Notes under the pieces: model-generated | What the model saw: the letters and a program-made list of their open reading frames with translations, nothing else | What the model was told of the DNA's origin: nothing | Databases searched by the model: none | Assembly (NCBI GenBank): GCA_018003515.1 | Contig: JAGNDO010000009.1 | Span: 50,440 to 114,439 of the forward strand | DNA length: 64,000 nt | Source of the DNA: Caldilineaceae bacterium | Lineage (GTDB): Bacteria; Chloroflexota; Anaerolineae; Caldilineales; Caldilineaceae | Direction of reading: 5' to 3' | Part shown: positions 1-8,982 of the stretch, in pieces | How positions within the stretch are numbered: the first letter of the stretch is position 1 | How the letters are laid out: each line of letters opens with the position of its first letter | Translations under genes and position numbers: made by a program

Positions 1-14
1 ATGTTGGGCATGGG

Positions 15-335
15 CTAGTTCTTGCTGCCTGTGGCGGGCGTCAAATGAACGGGAGCTTGACGGTTATACAGGGCGGAAATATCAATGTCCGTGATGGCGT
101 TGACATCCCGGATCTCGGCGAAATTCTCCGTGAGCAGCCGCTTGATGCCCAGTTTCATGGTAAGCAGGCTGATGGGGCAGTCGATACACGCGCCCATCAT
201 CTTGAGATGGGCCACGCCCTTCTCGTCCACCCGCAGCACTTCCACATCGCCCCCATCCATATAGAGATTGGGACGATAGCCGTCCAAAACACCTTGGATA
301 TTGGCTAAAAATTCCTTGTTATTCCCATCAACCAT
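15..335 (-). CDS. NifU C-terminal (Nfu) domain iron-sulfur scaffold protein
   Basis: Small Nfu-type protein of about 106 residues that would hold a transient iron-sulfur cluster for delivery to apo-proteins. The sequence shows the family core: DGGDVEVLRVDEKG, then the cluster-binding CxxC as GACIDCP, then a helix with TMKLGIKRLL. Length fits a single stand-alone Nfu domain with no N-terminal A-type domain. The start is uncertain: ATG at 335 gives MVDGNNKEFL, while an in-frame TTG at 356 would add seven residues, and neither has a clear Shine-Dalgarno. It lies with ErpA, MoaA and a SufR-like regulator on the same strand, so a role in cluster supply is the natural reading. Family call is seen in sequence; partner proteins are inferred. 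Confidence 0.85.
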   Translation of the reverse strand: MVDGNNKEFLANIQGVLDGYRPNLYMDGGDVEVLRVDEKGVAHLKMMGACIDCPISLLTMKLGIKRLLTENFAEIRDVNAITDIDISALYNRQAPVHLTPATGSKN

Positions 336-368
336 CTGTTTGCTCGCAATCTTCAATCGTAACTACTA

Positions 369-481
369 ACCCCACCCTAGCCCTCTCCAGATTGGGGAGG
401 GAACCGATTCTGGGTTGACGCCCATTCGTTTTGCGTCGATCCTGCTCCTCCCCCAATCTGGGGGAGGCTGGGAGGGGGTGG
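369..481. repeat. GC-rich palindromic repeat, family R1 copy A
   Basis: About 113 bp between the Nfu and DUF2203 genes. It opens with ACCCCACCCTAGCCCT and closes with AGGCTGGGAGGGGGTGG, so the ends are imperfect inverted repeats. Each arm also contains its own short hairpin around CCAGATTGGGGAGGG or CCCCCAATCTGGGGGA. Close copies occur at 1455-1564 and 59916-60027, and a rearranged one at 20813-20956. No coding capacity is evident, so it resembles a MITE or REP-type element. Confidence 0.85.
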
Positions 482-493
482 CTTAAGTTACCG

Positions 494-880
494 TTACACT
501 TCATCAATAAGTTGTCGGCCACCAAAGCCGCCGTTCAGATCGTGCCAATAAAGCAGATCCGCTTCGCCGTGCCGCCAGCACAGGTATACTTTGCGACCCT
601 GGCGTTCAGACAGGATGTCTACCAATCCCTCGTCCATGTCCTTGACCAAAATGCCCAGGGCCATGATGCCTTTGATGCCGCTCTCCAGCTTCACAAATTC
701 CTGGAACAGGTCATTCGTGGATGGGCTGCCGCCGTTGCCCGCCGCCTTGCGCAAAACGGGCCATGCCTCTGGACGCAAGCGCAGAATCTCGTCACGGGCG
801 GCTTGGGCCATGCCCATCAGCCGCTTGACTTCGGGCATGATGGCCCTGGCCTCGGCCACGGTATAGACTTTTGCGTTCAT
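494..880 (-). CDS. DUF2203 family protein
   Basis: Protein of about 128 residues matching the DUF2203 family by its opening MNAKVYTVAEARAIMPEVKR, a helical middle, and the C-terminal GRKVYLCWRHGEADLLYWHD segment that is characteristic of the family. Function is unknown; no catalytic motif is evident. I chose the ATG at 880 rather than the longer frame because AAGGTG sits about eight bases upstream and the family starts there. It lies between two iron-sulfur genes, but nothing in the protein itself shows cluster binding. Confidence 0.8.
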   Translation of the reverse strand: MNAKVYTVAEARAIMPEVKRLMGMAQAARDEILRLRPEAWPVLRKAAGNGGSPSTNDLFQEFVKLESGIKGIMALGILVKDMDEGLVDILSERQGRKVYLCWRHGEADLLYWHDLNGGFGGRQLIDEV

Positions 881-955
881 AGAAACACCTTGCCACAAAA
901 CGAGGGAGGGCATAAACCCTCCCTCGTCATGGTTCACCAAATAGACAGCGCCGGT

Positions 956-1384
956 TTAGTGGCCGCAGCCGCCACCCTCTTGACCCGCCGGGCTACCGGC
1001 CGTGCGGAAGCTGCTGCCGCAGCCGCAAGAACTGACCGCGTTAGGGTTCTCGATGTGGAAGCCGCCACCCATCAGATTGTCCACATAATCGACCACGGCC
1101 CCGTTAATGTAGAAGAGGCTGGTGGGATCCGCATAGACCCGTAGGCCGTGGTGAAGGGTCACTTCGTCCCCGTCCCGGGCTGTATCTTCAAAGGTCATGC
1201 CGTACTGCATGCCGCCACAACCGCCGCCCTTGACGAAAACGCGCAGGCCGTGGGTTTCCAGCAGGCCTTTCTGCTCCAGAATGGCGGCCAACTTCTCGGC
1301 GGCCACTGGGGTCAGGGTGACGCTGGGGGTCTCTTCCACAACCATCGTCATTTCACTCATGTCAATCAAATCTGTCGTAGCCAT
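956..1384 (-). CDS. erpA: A-type iron-sulfur carrier (ErpA/IscA/HesB family)
   Basis: A-type carrier of 142 residues that would pass an iron-sulfur cluster to target enzymes. The three family cysteines are visible: one in KGGGCGGMQYGM and two in the C-terminal SSCGCGSSF. The core is preceded by an N-terminal extension of about 20 residues and followed by a glycine-rich tail ending GGGCGH, which adds a fourth cysteine and a histidine. AGGAGAG lies just upstream of the ATG. It is followed by R1 copy B and then moaA upstream on the same strand. ErpA, IscA and SufA cannot be separated by sequence alone, so the symbol is provisional. Confidence 0.88.
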   Translation of the reverse strand: MATTDLIDMSEMTMVVEETPSVTLTPVAAEKLAAILEQKGLLETHGLRVFVKGGGCGGMQYGMTFEDTARDGDEVTLHHGLRVYADPTSLFYINGAVVDYVDNLMGGGFHIENPNAVSSCGCGSSFRTAGSPAGQEGGGCGH

Positions 1385-1454
1385 GATACTCTCCTATTTT
1401 TAACTGAAAATGCGTCTAAATCCGCACAAATCAACCAATCCTACATAACTGCCA

Positions 1455-1564
1455 ACCCCACCCTAGCCCTCCCCAGATTGGGGAGGGGACAGATTAAGTT
1501 TGGCGGACGTTCGCCTTCGACGATCCGGCTCCTCCCCCAATCTGGGGGAGGTTGGGAGGGGGTT
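1455..1564. repeat. GC-rich palindromic repeat, family R1 copy B
   Basis: Second copy of the R1 element, in the same orientation as copy A, placed between erpA and the 3' end of moaA. The arms ACCCCACCCTAGCCCTCCCC and GAGGTTGGGAGGGGGTT are nearly identical to copy A. The centre (about 1490-1525) differs, as expected for arms under structural constraint and a free loop. Confidence 0.85.
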
Positions 1565-1585
1565 GCAGTTGCAAATCAACATCAA

Positions 1586-2761
<1,176 letters not shown>

Positions 2762-2763
2762 AG

Positions 2764-3531
2764 TCAAGATACCTGTACGGGTTGATTGTCAAACACCAAA
2801 TAGGTGCAGCTTGTGCCGCCCTTGGCCAGGGATTCAATGCGTCGGCAGGATTGGCCCACCAATTCGCTGACCAGCACCTGGTCCATCAAACAGAGTTCCC
2901 CATGCTCCGAACTGACTTTGGCGTAGGGGCAGTTGCACGTATGCAACAGATAGGCACCGCCGCCATTTTCCATGCTGGAAAAACCATTACTCAGGGGATC
3001 CAGAACGACCTTGCTTGGATCAAACGCGCTGGCCTCGGCCTTTTCCCAGCGGGCCAGATAGCCTTTTTGGGAGAGGAAAGCGGCCACTCGGTCCATGCGC
3101 TGAGGGGTGGAGAGCCGGGCCAGTTCCGCCACGGGCAGTTCGCCAGCCATCTCTTTGGCCAGGGAACAAAAGGACGCCTCGACTTGCTGAGGGGGCAGAT
3201 GCTCCTTCAGTTGGCGCACCAACCCGGCGGCCAGGATGGCGAAATTCTCCGGGAAATGTTCCTCAGCCTGCTGGGTCAACATATAGACCTGTTGGGGTCG
3301 TCCTACGCTGCCCCGCCGCCGCACCCGGTCCACCAAAATCAGGTTGTCCCCTTGCAGAATGTCCAGATGATGGCGCACGGAGATCGGCACCATAGCCAGA
3401 CCGTCCGCCAATTCGGCCACCGTGGCCGAACCGGACTCCTTTAGAATTTCCAAAATTTGCTGGCGGACTGCATGCACGATTTTACACCCAAAGATTCCAT
3501 GAGGCGAACCCATATTGGGCCGCATCAACAT
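2764..3531 (-). CDS. SufR-like winged-helix regulator with Cys cluster-binding motif
   Basis: DNA-binding protein of 255 residues. Residues 20-80 form an ArsR/DeoR-type winged helix (TVAELADGLAMVPISVRHHL, then the wing VRRRGSVGRPQQVY). The C-terminal part carries C199, C201, C214, C229 and C242, giving C-X12-C-X14-C-X12-C. This closely resembles the iron-sulfur ligand pattern of SufR-type repressors, which sense cluster status. It sits directly upstream of moaA and near ErpA and Nfu genes, so regulation of iron-sulfur-dependent pathways is the best inference. Alternative starts at residues 3 and 7 exist. The promoter upstream is a near-perfect consensus. Confidence 0.8.
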   Translation of the reverse strand: MLMRPNMGSPHGIFGCKIVHAVRQQILEILKESGSATVAELADGLAMVPISVRHHLDILQGDNLILVDRVRRRGSVGRPQQVYMLTQQAEEHFPENFAILAAGLVRQLKEHLPPQQVEASFCSLAKEMAGELPVAELARLSTPQRMDRVAAFLSQKGYLARWEKAEASAFDPSKVVLDPLSNGFSSMENGGGAYLLHTCNCPYAKVSSEHGELCLMDQVLVSELVGQSCRRIESLAKGGTSCTYLVFDNQPVQVS

Positions 3532-3561
3532 ATAGACTGCACCGGAGGTTCATTGAAGTCC

Positions 3562-3590
3562 AGTATACAGCCTCCGGGCAGGGCTGTCAA
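3562..3590 (-). promoter_or_regulatory. Promoter for the SufR-like regulator and moaA
   Basis: On the minus strand, TTGACA (3590-3585) and TATACT (3567-3562) are separated by exactly 17 bases. Transcription would start near 3555, about 25 bases before the regulator ATG. This is the best consensus promoter in the window. Confidence 0.75.
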
Positions 3591-3666
3591 TTATTATGAA
3601 ATTTGTGATAATATTACCGAGGCAGGAATTGCCTGGTTCATTTGGGCTGGTTGTGAAAAATGGCAC

Positions 3667-3695
3667 TTGACAGAAGTCCAAGGAGCCTTTACCAT
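3667..3695 (+). promoter_or_regulatory. Candidate distal promoter for nuoB operon
   Basis: TTGACA at 3667-3672 and TACCAT at 3690-3695 with a 17-base spacer. The minus-35 box is perfect and the minus-10 box is weak. Confidence 0.4.
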
Positions 3696-3778
3696 AGCCC
3701 GATGCAGACCAGCCACAGGGTTTTCCCGGCTAAAAAGCTGAATTGACGGCTTAATCTGCCCGGAAACCTCCCACAAAG

Positions 3779-3808
3779 TTGCAATTGACCTCTGATATGG
3801 GGTACAAT
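3779..3808 (+). promoter_or_regulatory. Candidate proximal promoter for nuoB operon
   Basis: TTGCAA at 3779-3784 and TACAAT at 3803-3808 with an 18-base spacer. A start near 3815 would leave a leader of about 50 bases before nuoB, which has AAGGA nine bases from its ATG. Confidence 0.5.
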
Positions 3809-3864
3809 TCAACCCACTTCTTTTTTATCACCATCGGTTTGACCAGAGCGAAGGAACCAACTCT

Positions 3865-4662
3865 ATGACTACCCTTCCAGTAGACTTCAGACGTCTCAAG
3901 GATGAGCAGATCGACCAGTATTTGCACGACAGCATCGTTGTGCCCGAAGAGTTGCAGGCCAACGTGTTGGTGAGCACGGTCGATAAGGTATATAACTGGA
4001 GTCGCAAATCCAGCATGTGGCCCCTGGCATTCGGTCTGGCCTGTTGCGCCATCGAGATGATCGCCACAGCGTCCAGCCGCTTTGATTTGGCCCGTTTCGG
4101 CATGGAGGTCCTGCGCCCCAGCCCCCGCCAGAGTGATATGATGATTGTCTCCGGTACGGTCACAAAGAAGATGGTGCCGGCCATTGTGCGTATCTACAAC
4201 CAGATGGCCGAACCCCGCTATGTGATTGCCATGGGTGCCTGCGCCATGGGCGGCGGCCCCTTCAAAGAGGGCTATAACGTGGTCAGCGGCATCGACAAGT
4301 ACATCCCGGTGGATGTCTATGTGCCCGGTTGCCCCCCCACTCCGGAAGCCCTGATCTACGGCCTGCTCAAAATGCAGGAGAAGGTGGAACGCCAGAGCAT
4401 CTTGACCGTGCCCTGGTACCAAAAGGGTGCATCGGGCATGGTGCCCGTGCCTGTGTTGGGGCCGGACATCTTTGATATTCGCCAGATTGAACTGATTAAA
4501 GAGACTACCTTGAAAGTTGCCGATGCCGGGAACGGTGGCGGCAGCGAGAAGAAAGCTGCCGGTGAAGAGGCCGCCGCTCCTCGGGTCACGTCTGACGCCG
4601 CAAAAGAGCGCATCGCAGCCGCCAAGGCCCGCGCCAAGGCGAAGCGAGAGGCTGCCGGGTAA
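3865..4662 (+). CDS. nuoB: NADH-quinone oxidoreductase subunit B
   Basis: Complex I subunit that binds the terminal N2 4Fe-4S cluster next to the quinone site, on the cytoplasmic arm. The four N2 ligands are visible as the adjacent pair C60-C61 (GLACCAIEM), C126 (MGACAMGG) and C156 (VPGCPPTP). The first 200 or so residues match the family well. The protein is long at 265 residues because of a C-terminal extension, roughly 226-265, rich in Ala, Lys, Glu and Arg (for example [20 protein letters not shown]). NuoI in the same cluster has a similar tail, which is unusual. AAGGA precedes the ATG. First gene of nuoB-nuoCD-nuoI. Confidence 0.95.
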   Translation: MTTLPVDFRRLKDEQIDQYLHDSIVVPEELQANVLVSTVDKVYNWSRKSSMWPLAFGLACCAIEMIATASSRFDLARFGMEVLRPSPRQSDMMIVSGTVTKKMVPAIVRIYNQMAEPRYVIAMGACAMGGGPFKEGYNVVSGIDKYIPVDVYVPGCPPTPEALIYGLLKMQEKVERQSILTVPWYQKGASGMVPVPVLGPDIFDIRQIELIKETTLKVADAGNGGGSEKKAAGEEAAAPRVTSDAAKERIAAAKARAKAKREAAG

Positions 4663-4768
4663 CACCACCGTCCAGACTTCGTGACCGAAAGCGATGGACA
4701 AGCCAATTAAGTTGAGCCAAGCGATCTCGGCTCAGATGATCAAAGATCAACACCAAAGAGGACCAGCG

Positions 4769-6562
4769 ATGAGTGATACAAGCCCCGTGGCCGAGGCAAC
4801 ACCCGAGACGACTGCTGCACTGTCCCTGCCCTATAACCATGCCGTGCCCGGCGCCGTCCTGGCCCGGTGGGCCGAAGAGACCGACCCGGCCCTAATCGTG
4901 GCAGCGGACAAGATCATCGACCTGCTGACCTATCTGCGGGATGTGGAAAAGTACGACTTCCTCTCCAGCCTCACCTGCGTGGACTACTTGACCTATAAGG
5001 GCAAGCTGCGCAAGGGGATCAGCCAGCGCTTCGATGTGGTCTACCATCTCTACAGCACCAGCAAGGGCGGCGGCCATATTGTGCTCCACGCCCCCGTGGC
5101 AAAGAACGACACCATTGCCTCGGCGACGGGTGTCTTCCCTGGGGCCAACTTGCAGGAGCGGGAGATCTACGACCTCTACGGCATCAAGTTTACGGGCCAC
5201 CCCAACCTGCGCCGTATTCTGCTGTGGGATGGTTTCAACGGCCACCCCATGCGCAAGGATTGGAAAGAGGCCTATTTCGAAGAGGACGAAAAACCCTTCA
5301 AGAGCCGCCATCCCAAGGGCGATTATGAGCATCAGGAAGACAAGCTGCCCTGGGCCAAGAACACCACCTATCCTGCCGGTTGGGATCCCGATTCCTGGGA
5401 AGAGCCGGTAACGTACGTGCCCGTCAGCCAGGCCCCCAAGCATATCGGCGGCGCTTCCCTGGACACCCAGAGCATCGTGGTCAACCTGGGACCCCATCAT
5501 CCCAGCACCCACGGCGTCTTCCGCATGATTGTCCGCCTCGAGGGCGAGACCATCCTGGCCCTGGAGCCGGAGATGGGCTATTTGCACCGCAACCACGAGA
5601 AGATCGGCGAGCGCAACACCTGGCTCATGAACATGCCTTTCACCGACCGGCTGGACTACCTTAACTCTATGAGCAATAACTGGGGCTATGCCCTGGCCGT
5701 GGAGAAGCTGGCCGGGATCGAAGTGCCGGATCGGGCGCAATATATCCGCACCATCATGGCCGAGATGACCCGCTTTGTGAACCACACTTGGTCGGTCGGC
5801 TTTATTATGAACGACCTGGGCGCGCTACAAACCCCGGCCCTCTACGCCATCGAAGAGCGGGAAATGGTCCTGGATCTCTTCGAGGTCGTGAGTGGGTCGC
5901 GCATGATGTGCAACTATTTCCGCTTTGGCGGTGTCATGCGGGATCTGCCCGAAGGCTGGCTGGACCAAGCCCGTTACCTGATCAACGAGCGCATGCCCCG
6001 GGCCTTGGACGAACTGGATCGCTTGCTGACCACCAACGAGATTGTCACGACCCGAGGTAAGGGTGTGGGCTATCTGCCCCCCAAGGATCTGATCGCCCTG
6101 AGCATCAGCGGCCCCATGATCCGGGCGGCGGGCATCCCCTACGACATCCGCAAGGTTGAGCCGTATGGCATTTATGATCGTTTCGACTTCGACATCCCCA
6201 CTCTGCCCAACGGGGATGTGTATGATCGCTTCTACATTCGTCTGTTGGAAGCTCGGGAGAGTGTGAAAATCCTAAAACAGGCCGTGCGGGACATCCCCGA
6301 AGGCGAATTCCTGGGCGGCAAGGGCGGTTATACCCTGCGGGCACCAGAAGGCGAGGCCTACGCCCGGGTAGAAGCACCCAAGGGTGAGTTGGGCTTCTAC
6401 GTGGTCAGTGACGGCAAGACCAATCCGTATCGGTATCACGTGCGCGCCCCAAGCTATATCAACATCAATGGCCTTGGCCCCATGAGCGTAGGCTATAAGA
6501 TCGCCGATGCCGTGGCTATTTTGGGCACCATTGACATCGTGCTGGGCGAAGTAGATCGATAA
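4769..6562 (+). CDS. nuoCD: NADH-quinone oxidoreductase, fused subunits C and D
   Basis: Fusion of the 30 kDa NuoC and 49 kDa NuoD subunits of complex I. The first 190 or so residues carry the NuoC signature EREIYDLYGIKFTGHPNLRR. After a linker containing WEEPVTYVPVSQ the NuoD part begins with NLGPHHPSTHGVFR and EPEMGYLHRNHEKI, which line the quinone cavity, and ends with the canonical DIVLGEVDR. ATG at 4769 was chosen because AGAGGA lies seven bases upstream; a longer frame opens at 4694. At 597 residues it matches fused NuoCD proteins of other bacteria. It follows nuoB by about 100 bases. Confidence 0.95.
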   Translation: MSDTSPVAEATPETTAALSLPYNHAVPGAVLARWAEETDPALIVAADKIIDLLTYLRDVEKYDFLSSLTCVDYLTYKGKLRKGISQRFDVVYHLYSTSKGGGHIVLHAPVAKNDTIASATGVFPGANLQEREIYDLYGIKFTGHPNLRRILLWDGFNGHPMRKDWKEAYFEEDEKPFKSRHPKGDYEHQEDKLPWAKNTTYPAGWDPDSWEEPVTYVPVSQAPKHIGGASLDTQSIVVNLGPHHPSTHGVFRMIVRLEGETILALEPEMGYLHRNHEKIGERNTWLMNMPFTDRLDYLNSMSNNWGYALAVEKLAGIEVPDRAQYIRTIMAEMTRFVNHTWSVGFIMNDLGALQTPALYAIEEREMVLDLFEVVSGSRMMCNYFRFGGVMRDLPEGWLDQARYLINERMPRALDELDRLLTTNEIVTTRGKGVGYLPPKDLIALSISGPMIRAAGIPYDIRKVEPYGIYDRFDFDIPTLPNGDVYDRFYIRLLEARESVKILKQAVRDIPEGEFLGGKGGYTLRAPEGEAYARVEAPKGELGFYVVSDGKTNPYRYHVRAPSYININGLGPMSVGYKIADAVAILGTIDIVLGEVDR

Positions 6563-6570
6563 TAATTGAG

Positions 6571-6657
6571 AATTGAAAATGGAAAAATGAAAATTTTCAA
6601 TGGTGTGGGTTGACCCAAACCATTAAAAATTCCCCATTTTCCATTTTCAATTAATTC
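6571..6657. repeat. AT-rich inverted repeat between nuoCD and nuoI
   Basis: Left arm AATTGAAAATGGAAAAATG at 6571-6589 pairs with the reverse complement near 6634-6653 (CCATTTTCCATTTTCAATT). The same text (AATTGAAAACTGAGAATTG) occurs around 37869-37910, so it is a dispersed simple hairpin type. It separates nuoI from nuoCD but has no T-run, so it may cap or process the transcript rather than end it. Confidence 0.6.
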
Positions 6658-6678
6658 TTACTTTGGGGAGGAAAGTGC

Positions 6679-7533
6679 ATGTTTGGTTCCGGATTGCTCA
6701 AGGGCTTGGGCGTTACCATGAAGCATCTCGTCGATACGTTTGTCGACGATTTCCAGAAAGTGCCGAGCCGCTATGCCAACAGCCAGGCGATCGATGGCAA
6801 GCGTAAAGTCATGCGCCAACCTCTTAACCAGGAAGGTCTGCTGACCATCCAGTATCCCGAGGAGAAGCGGATTCCGCCCGAGCGCTTCCGCTATATCCCC
6901 ATGCTGTTGTGGGACACGGACGCCGACGAAGATCGCTGCACCGCCTGTGGCATCTGCGCCAAGGTCTGCCCGCCCCAGTGCATCTGGATTGTGCGGGACA
7001 GCGATGACGCCGGCAAGCCGGTCACTCGCCCAGCCGAATTCTACATCGACGCCAGCATCTGCATGAGCTGTGGCTTCTGCGCCGAATTCTGCCCCTTCGA
7101 CGCCATCAAGATGAACCACGACTACGAGCTGGCCGTCTATGACCGTTATCCCCAACTGGTCTATGACAAAACCGAGCTGACCGTGCCCATCGAGTACTAC
7201 GCCGCCCTGTGGCCCACCCAATATGCGGCTGAGGAAACTCGACGCAAGCAAGAGGCCGAGGAGAAGCGGGCCAAGGAAGAGGCCAAGGCCGCCGCTGCCG
7301 CCGCCAAGGCCAAAGCCGCTGCCGCCTCCGACGACAAACCCCAGGCCGAGAAGAAAGAGCGCACGCCCGAAGAGATGGAAGAAATGAAACAAAAGGCCAG
7401 AGAAAAGGCCGCGGCGGCCAAGGCCAAAGCCAAAGACGGCGGTGATGCCGAAGCGGACGCCAAAAAGGCCCGCATGGAAGAGATGAAGCGCAAGGCCCAA
7501 GAAAAGGCCAAACAGCGCAAGGCAGAGCAATAG
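6679..7533 (+). CDS. nuoI: NADH-quinone oxidoreductase subunit I with charged C-terminal tail
   Basis: Complex I subunit carrying clusters N6a and N6b. Two complete 4Fe-4S motifs are visible: C87/C90/C93/C97 (CTACGICAKVCPPQCIW) and C128/C131/C134/C138 (CMSCGFCAEFCPFDAIK). The normal NuoI fold ends near residue 180. The remaining 100 or so residues are almost only Ala, Lys, Glu, Arg and Asp, with two similar blocks (EEMEEMKQKAREKAAA and ARMEEMKRKAQEKAKQ), and are predicted to be helical or coiled. GGAGGAAA precedes the ATG. The downstream complex I genes (nuoH, J-N) are not in this window, so the complex is split across the genome. Confidence 0.93.
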   Translation: MFGSGLLKGLGVTMKHLVDTFVDDFQKVPSRYANSQAIDGKRKVMRQPLNQEGLLTIQYPEEKRIPPERFRYIPMLLWDTDADEDRCTACGICAKVCPPQCIWIVRDSDDAGKPVTRPAEFYIDASICMSCGFCAEFCPFDAIKMNHDYELAVYDRYPQLVYDKTELTVPIEYYAALWPTQYAAEETRRKQEAEEKRAKEEAKAAAAAAKAKAAAASDDKPQAEKKERTPEEMEEMKQKAREKAAAAKAKAKDGGDAEADAKKARMEEMKRKAQEKAKQRKAEQ

Positions 7534-7543
7534 CCATTACCCG

Positions 7544-7573
7544 CCCATCCCCCGCATCACGGGGCGGGATGGG
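7544..7573. repeat. Short GC-rich hairpin after nuoI
   Basis: CCCATCCC at 7544-7551 pairs with GGGATGGG at 7566-7573, with a CCG/CGG inner stem. There is no T-run, so termination by this hairpin alone is doubtful. Confidence 0.5.
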
Positions 7574-7624
7574 TCGTAGCCTGTCTCGGCTCGACGGAAC
7601 CAGGGTGGCCCACTTCGCCACAAC

Positions 7625-7657
7625 AAAGCCGGACTTGCCGATGGCGGGTCCGGCTTT
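7625..7657 (+). terminator. Rho-independent terminator downstream of nuoI
   Basis: AAGCCGGAC pairs with GTCCGGCTT across a 13-base loop and is followed by TTTT at about 7654-7657. It would end the nuo transcript before the UPF0173 gene at 7707. Confidence 0.75.
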
Positions 7658-7706
7658 TCGATCATGTTTGGACGTTGCCCACATTTGTAAAAAGGAGACC
7701 CCACCC

Positions 7707-8399
7707 ATGACTGTCACCTTCACCTATTATGGCCATTCCACCCTTGGGATCGATGCCGACGGCATCCGCATCCTTGTCGATCCCTTTTTCGCCCCCAACA
7801 ACCCCGTGGCCCCGGTCAGCGCGGAGCAGATCGAGTGCGATGTCATGCTGATCACCCACGGCCACGGCGACCACATCGCCGACGCCGTCTCCATTGCCAA
7901 GCGCACAGGCTGCCAGGTGATCGCCAACTTCGAGGTCTGCAATTGGCTGGGGGGCAAGGGGGTCGAGAATACCCACGGCATGAACCCCGGCGGCGGCTAT
8001 AATTTCCCCTTTGGCCGGGTTAAGATGACCATCGCCCATCACAGCAGCAGCATGCCCGATGGCAGCTATGGGGGCGTGCCCGGCGGCTTTTTGCTACATC
8101 TTAACGAGGGCACAGACATCTATCTGGCCGGGGACACGGCGTTGACCTATGACATGCGTCTGATCGGCGAGGCTGGCGGTGTGGACGTAGCCGCCCTGCC
8201 CATCGGTGACAACTTCACCATGGGGCCGGAGGATGCCGTCACCGCGGCCCAGTTTGTGGGGGCCAAAAAGGTGATCCCCATCCACTACAACACCTGGCCC
8301 CCCATCGCCCAGAACGCCCACGCCTTCGCCCGGGCCTTGGAGATCGAGGCAGGTATCGAGTGCGTGGTCATGGCCCCTGGGGAGAGCGTGGAAATTTAG
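7707..8399 (+). CDS. UPF0173 metallo-beta-lactamase-fold hydrolase
   Basis: Metal-dependent hydrolase of the UPF0173 family, 230 residues, the usual length. It opens with YYGHSTLGID, carries the MBL metal motif ITHGHGDHIAD, further ligands in TIAHHSSSMPDG and LAGDTALTYDM, and a late IPIHYNTWPP. Family substrates are poorly defined; general hydrolase is all that can be said. ATG at 7707 has AAAGGAG upstream, and the longer frame from 7569 would read through the terminator, so it was rejected. Probably a separate transcription unit from nuoI. Confidence 0.92.
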   Translation: MTVTFTYYGHSTLGIDADGIRILVDPFFAPNNPVAPVSAEQIECDVMLITHGHGDHIADAVSIAKRTGCQVIANFEVCNWLGGKGVENTHGMNPGGGYNFPFGRVKMTIAHHSSSMPDGSYGGVPGGFLLHLNEGTDIYLAGDTALTYDMRLIGEAGGVDVAALPIGDNFTMGPEDAVTAAQFVGAKKVIPIHYNTWPPIAQNAHAFARALEIEAGIECVVMAPGESVEI

Positions 8400-8433
8400 C
8401 GGCGATTGAAGAAATCGGGTTAGGGAGAAGAGC

Positions 8434-8925
8434 ATGGGAACAGTTGTGGCATGGAGTGCGTTGATTTTGGGCGGGGCGGCCCTCTTTTTGGTTTGGAAAT
8501 TGGGTCTGGATCTCGCCACGGCCAACCGTCGGCTGGATCGATACAATCGCTCCCTCTATGACGCCGGAGACCAGATCCGCAAATTGGAAGAAAAGCTGGC
8601 CGAGACCACGGCCATCCTGCGGGTGGAGATGATGCACCAGGGCGGTCCCGTGGCCGTGCGCCCGGAGATGACCGTGGGCCAGGTGACGGCCCTGCATCCC
8701 CAGGCCGGGCAGATTCTGGCCGGGATGCACATCGGCGGGTGCAGCGGATGCGCCGTCAGCTCGGACGAAACCCTGGCCCAGATCTGCACCGCCAACGGGT
8801 TGGATCTGAGCCAAGTGTTGGGCAATCTGAACAGCCTCTTTCAGGTTGGGATGGCTACGAGCAACGGCGGTAGTCGAACCCTCCAGCCGATCAAAGTGCC
8901 AAATATTGAATTGATCTCTTTCTAA
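8434..8925 (+). CDS. Membrane-anchored protein with DUF1858-like CxxC domain
   Basis: 163 residues. Residues 5-23 form one membrane helix (SALILGGAALFLVWKLG), residues 28-65 look like a coiled coil, and residues 75-135 resemble DUF1858, the small redox-disulfide domain found with hybrid cluster proteins: RPEMTVGQVTALHP, then C103-S-G-C106 and C118. The topology would put the CxxC domain on one face of the membrane, most likely the cytoplasm. A related cysteine-motif protein follows at 8983, and the two are probably one transcription unit with the UPF0173 gene. No specific function can be assigned; a disulfide or metal-linked redox role is inferred from the motif. Confidence 0.65.
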   Translation: MGTVVAWSALILGGAALFLVWKLGLDLATANRRLDRYNRSLYDAGDQIRKLEEKLAETTAILRVEMMHQGGPVAVRPEMTVGQVTALHPQAGQILAGMHIGGCSGCAVSSDETLAQICTANGLDLSQVLGNLNSLFQVGMATSNGGSRTLQPIKVPNIELISF

Positions 8926-8982
8926 TGTACCAAGCGCACCAAACCGATGCGCCTGGGAGGTAGTGACGAAGGACAAAGGGCT

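Larger units (their letters stand above)
3532..3864. other. Divergent promoter region between the SufR-like gene and nuoB
   Basis: 333 bp without a convincing gene. It contains a minus-strand promoter for the regulator and two plus-strand promoter candidates for nuoB, listed separately. A short open frame crossing 3457-3741 has no ribosome binding site, overlaps the regulator in antisense and is not counted. Confidence 0.7.

Noticed and set aside
369-481. R1 element as a complete insertion sequence
   Set aside because: Only about 112 bp with no transposase; at most a non-autonomous element.
3751-4701. Long minus-strand frame over nuoB
   Set aside because: Complementary to a clear nuoB gene with all N2 cysteines; the antisense frame is a by-product of GC-biased third positions.
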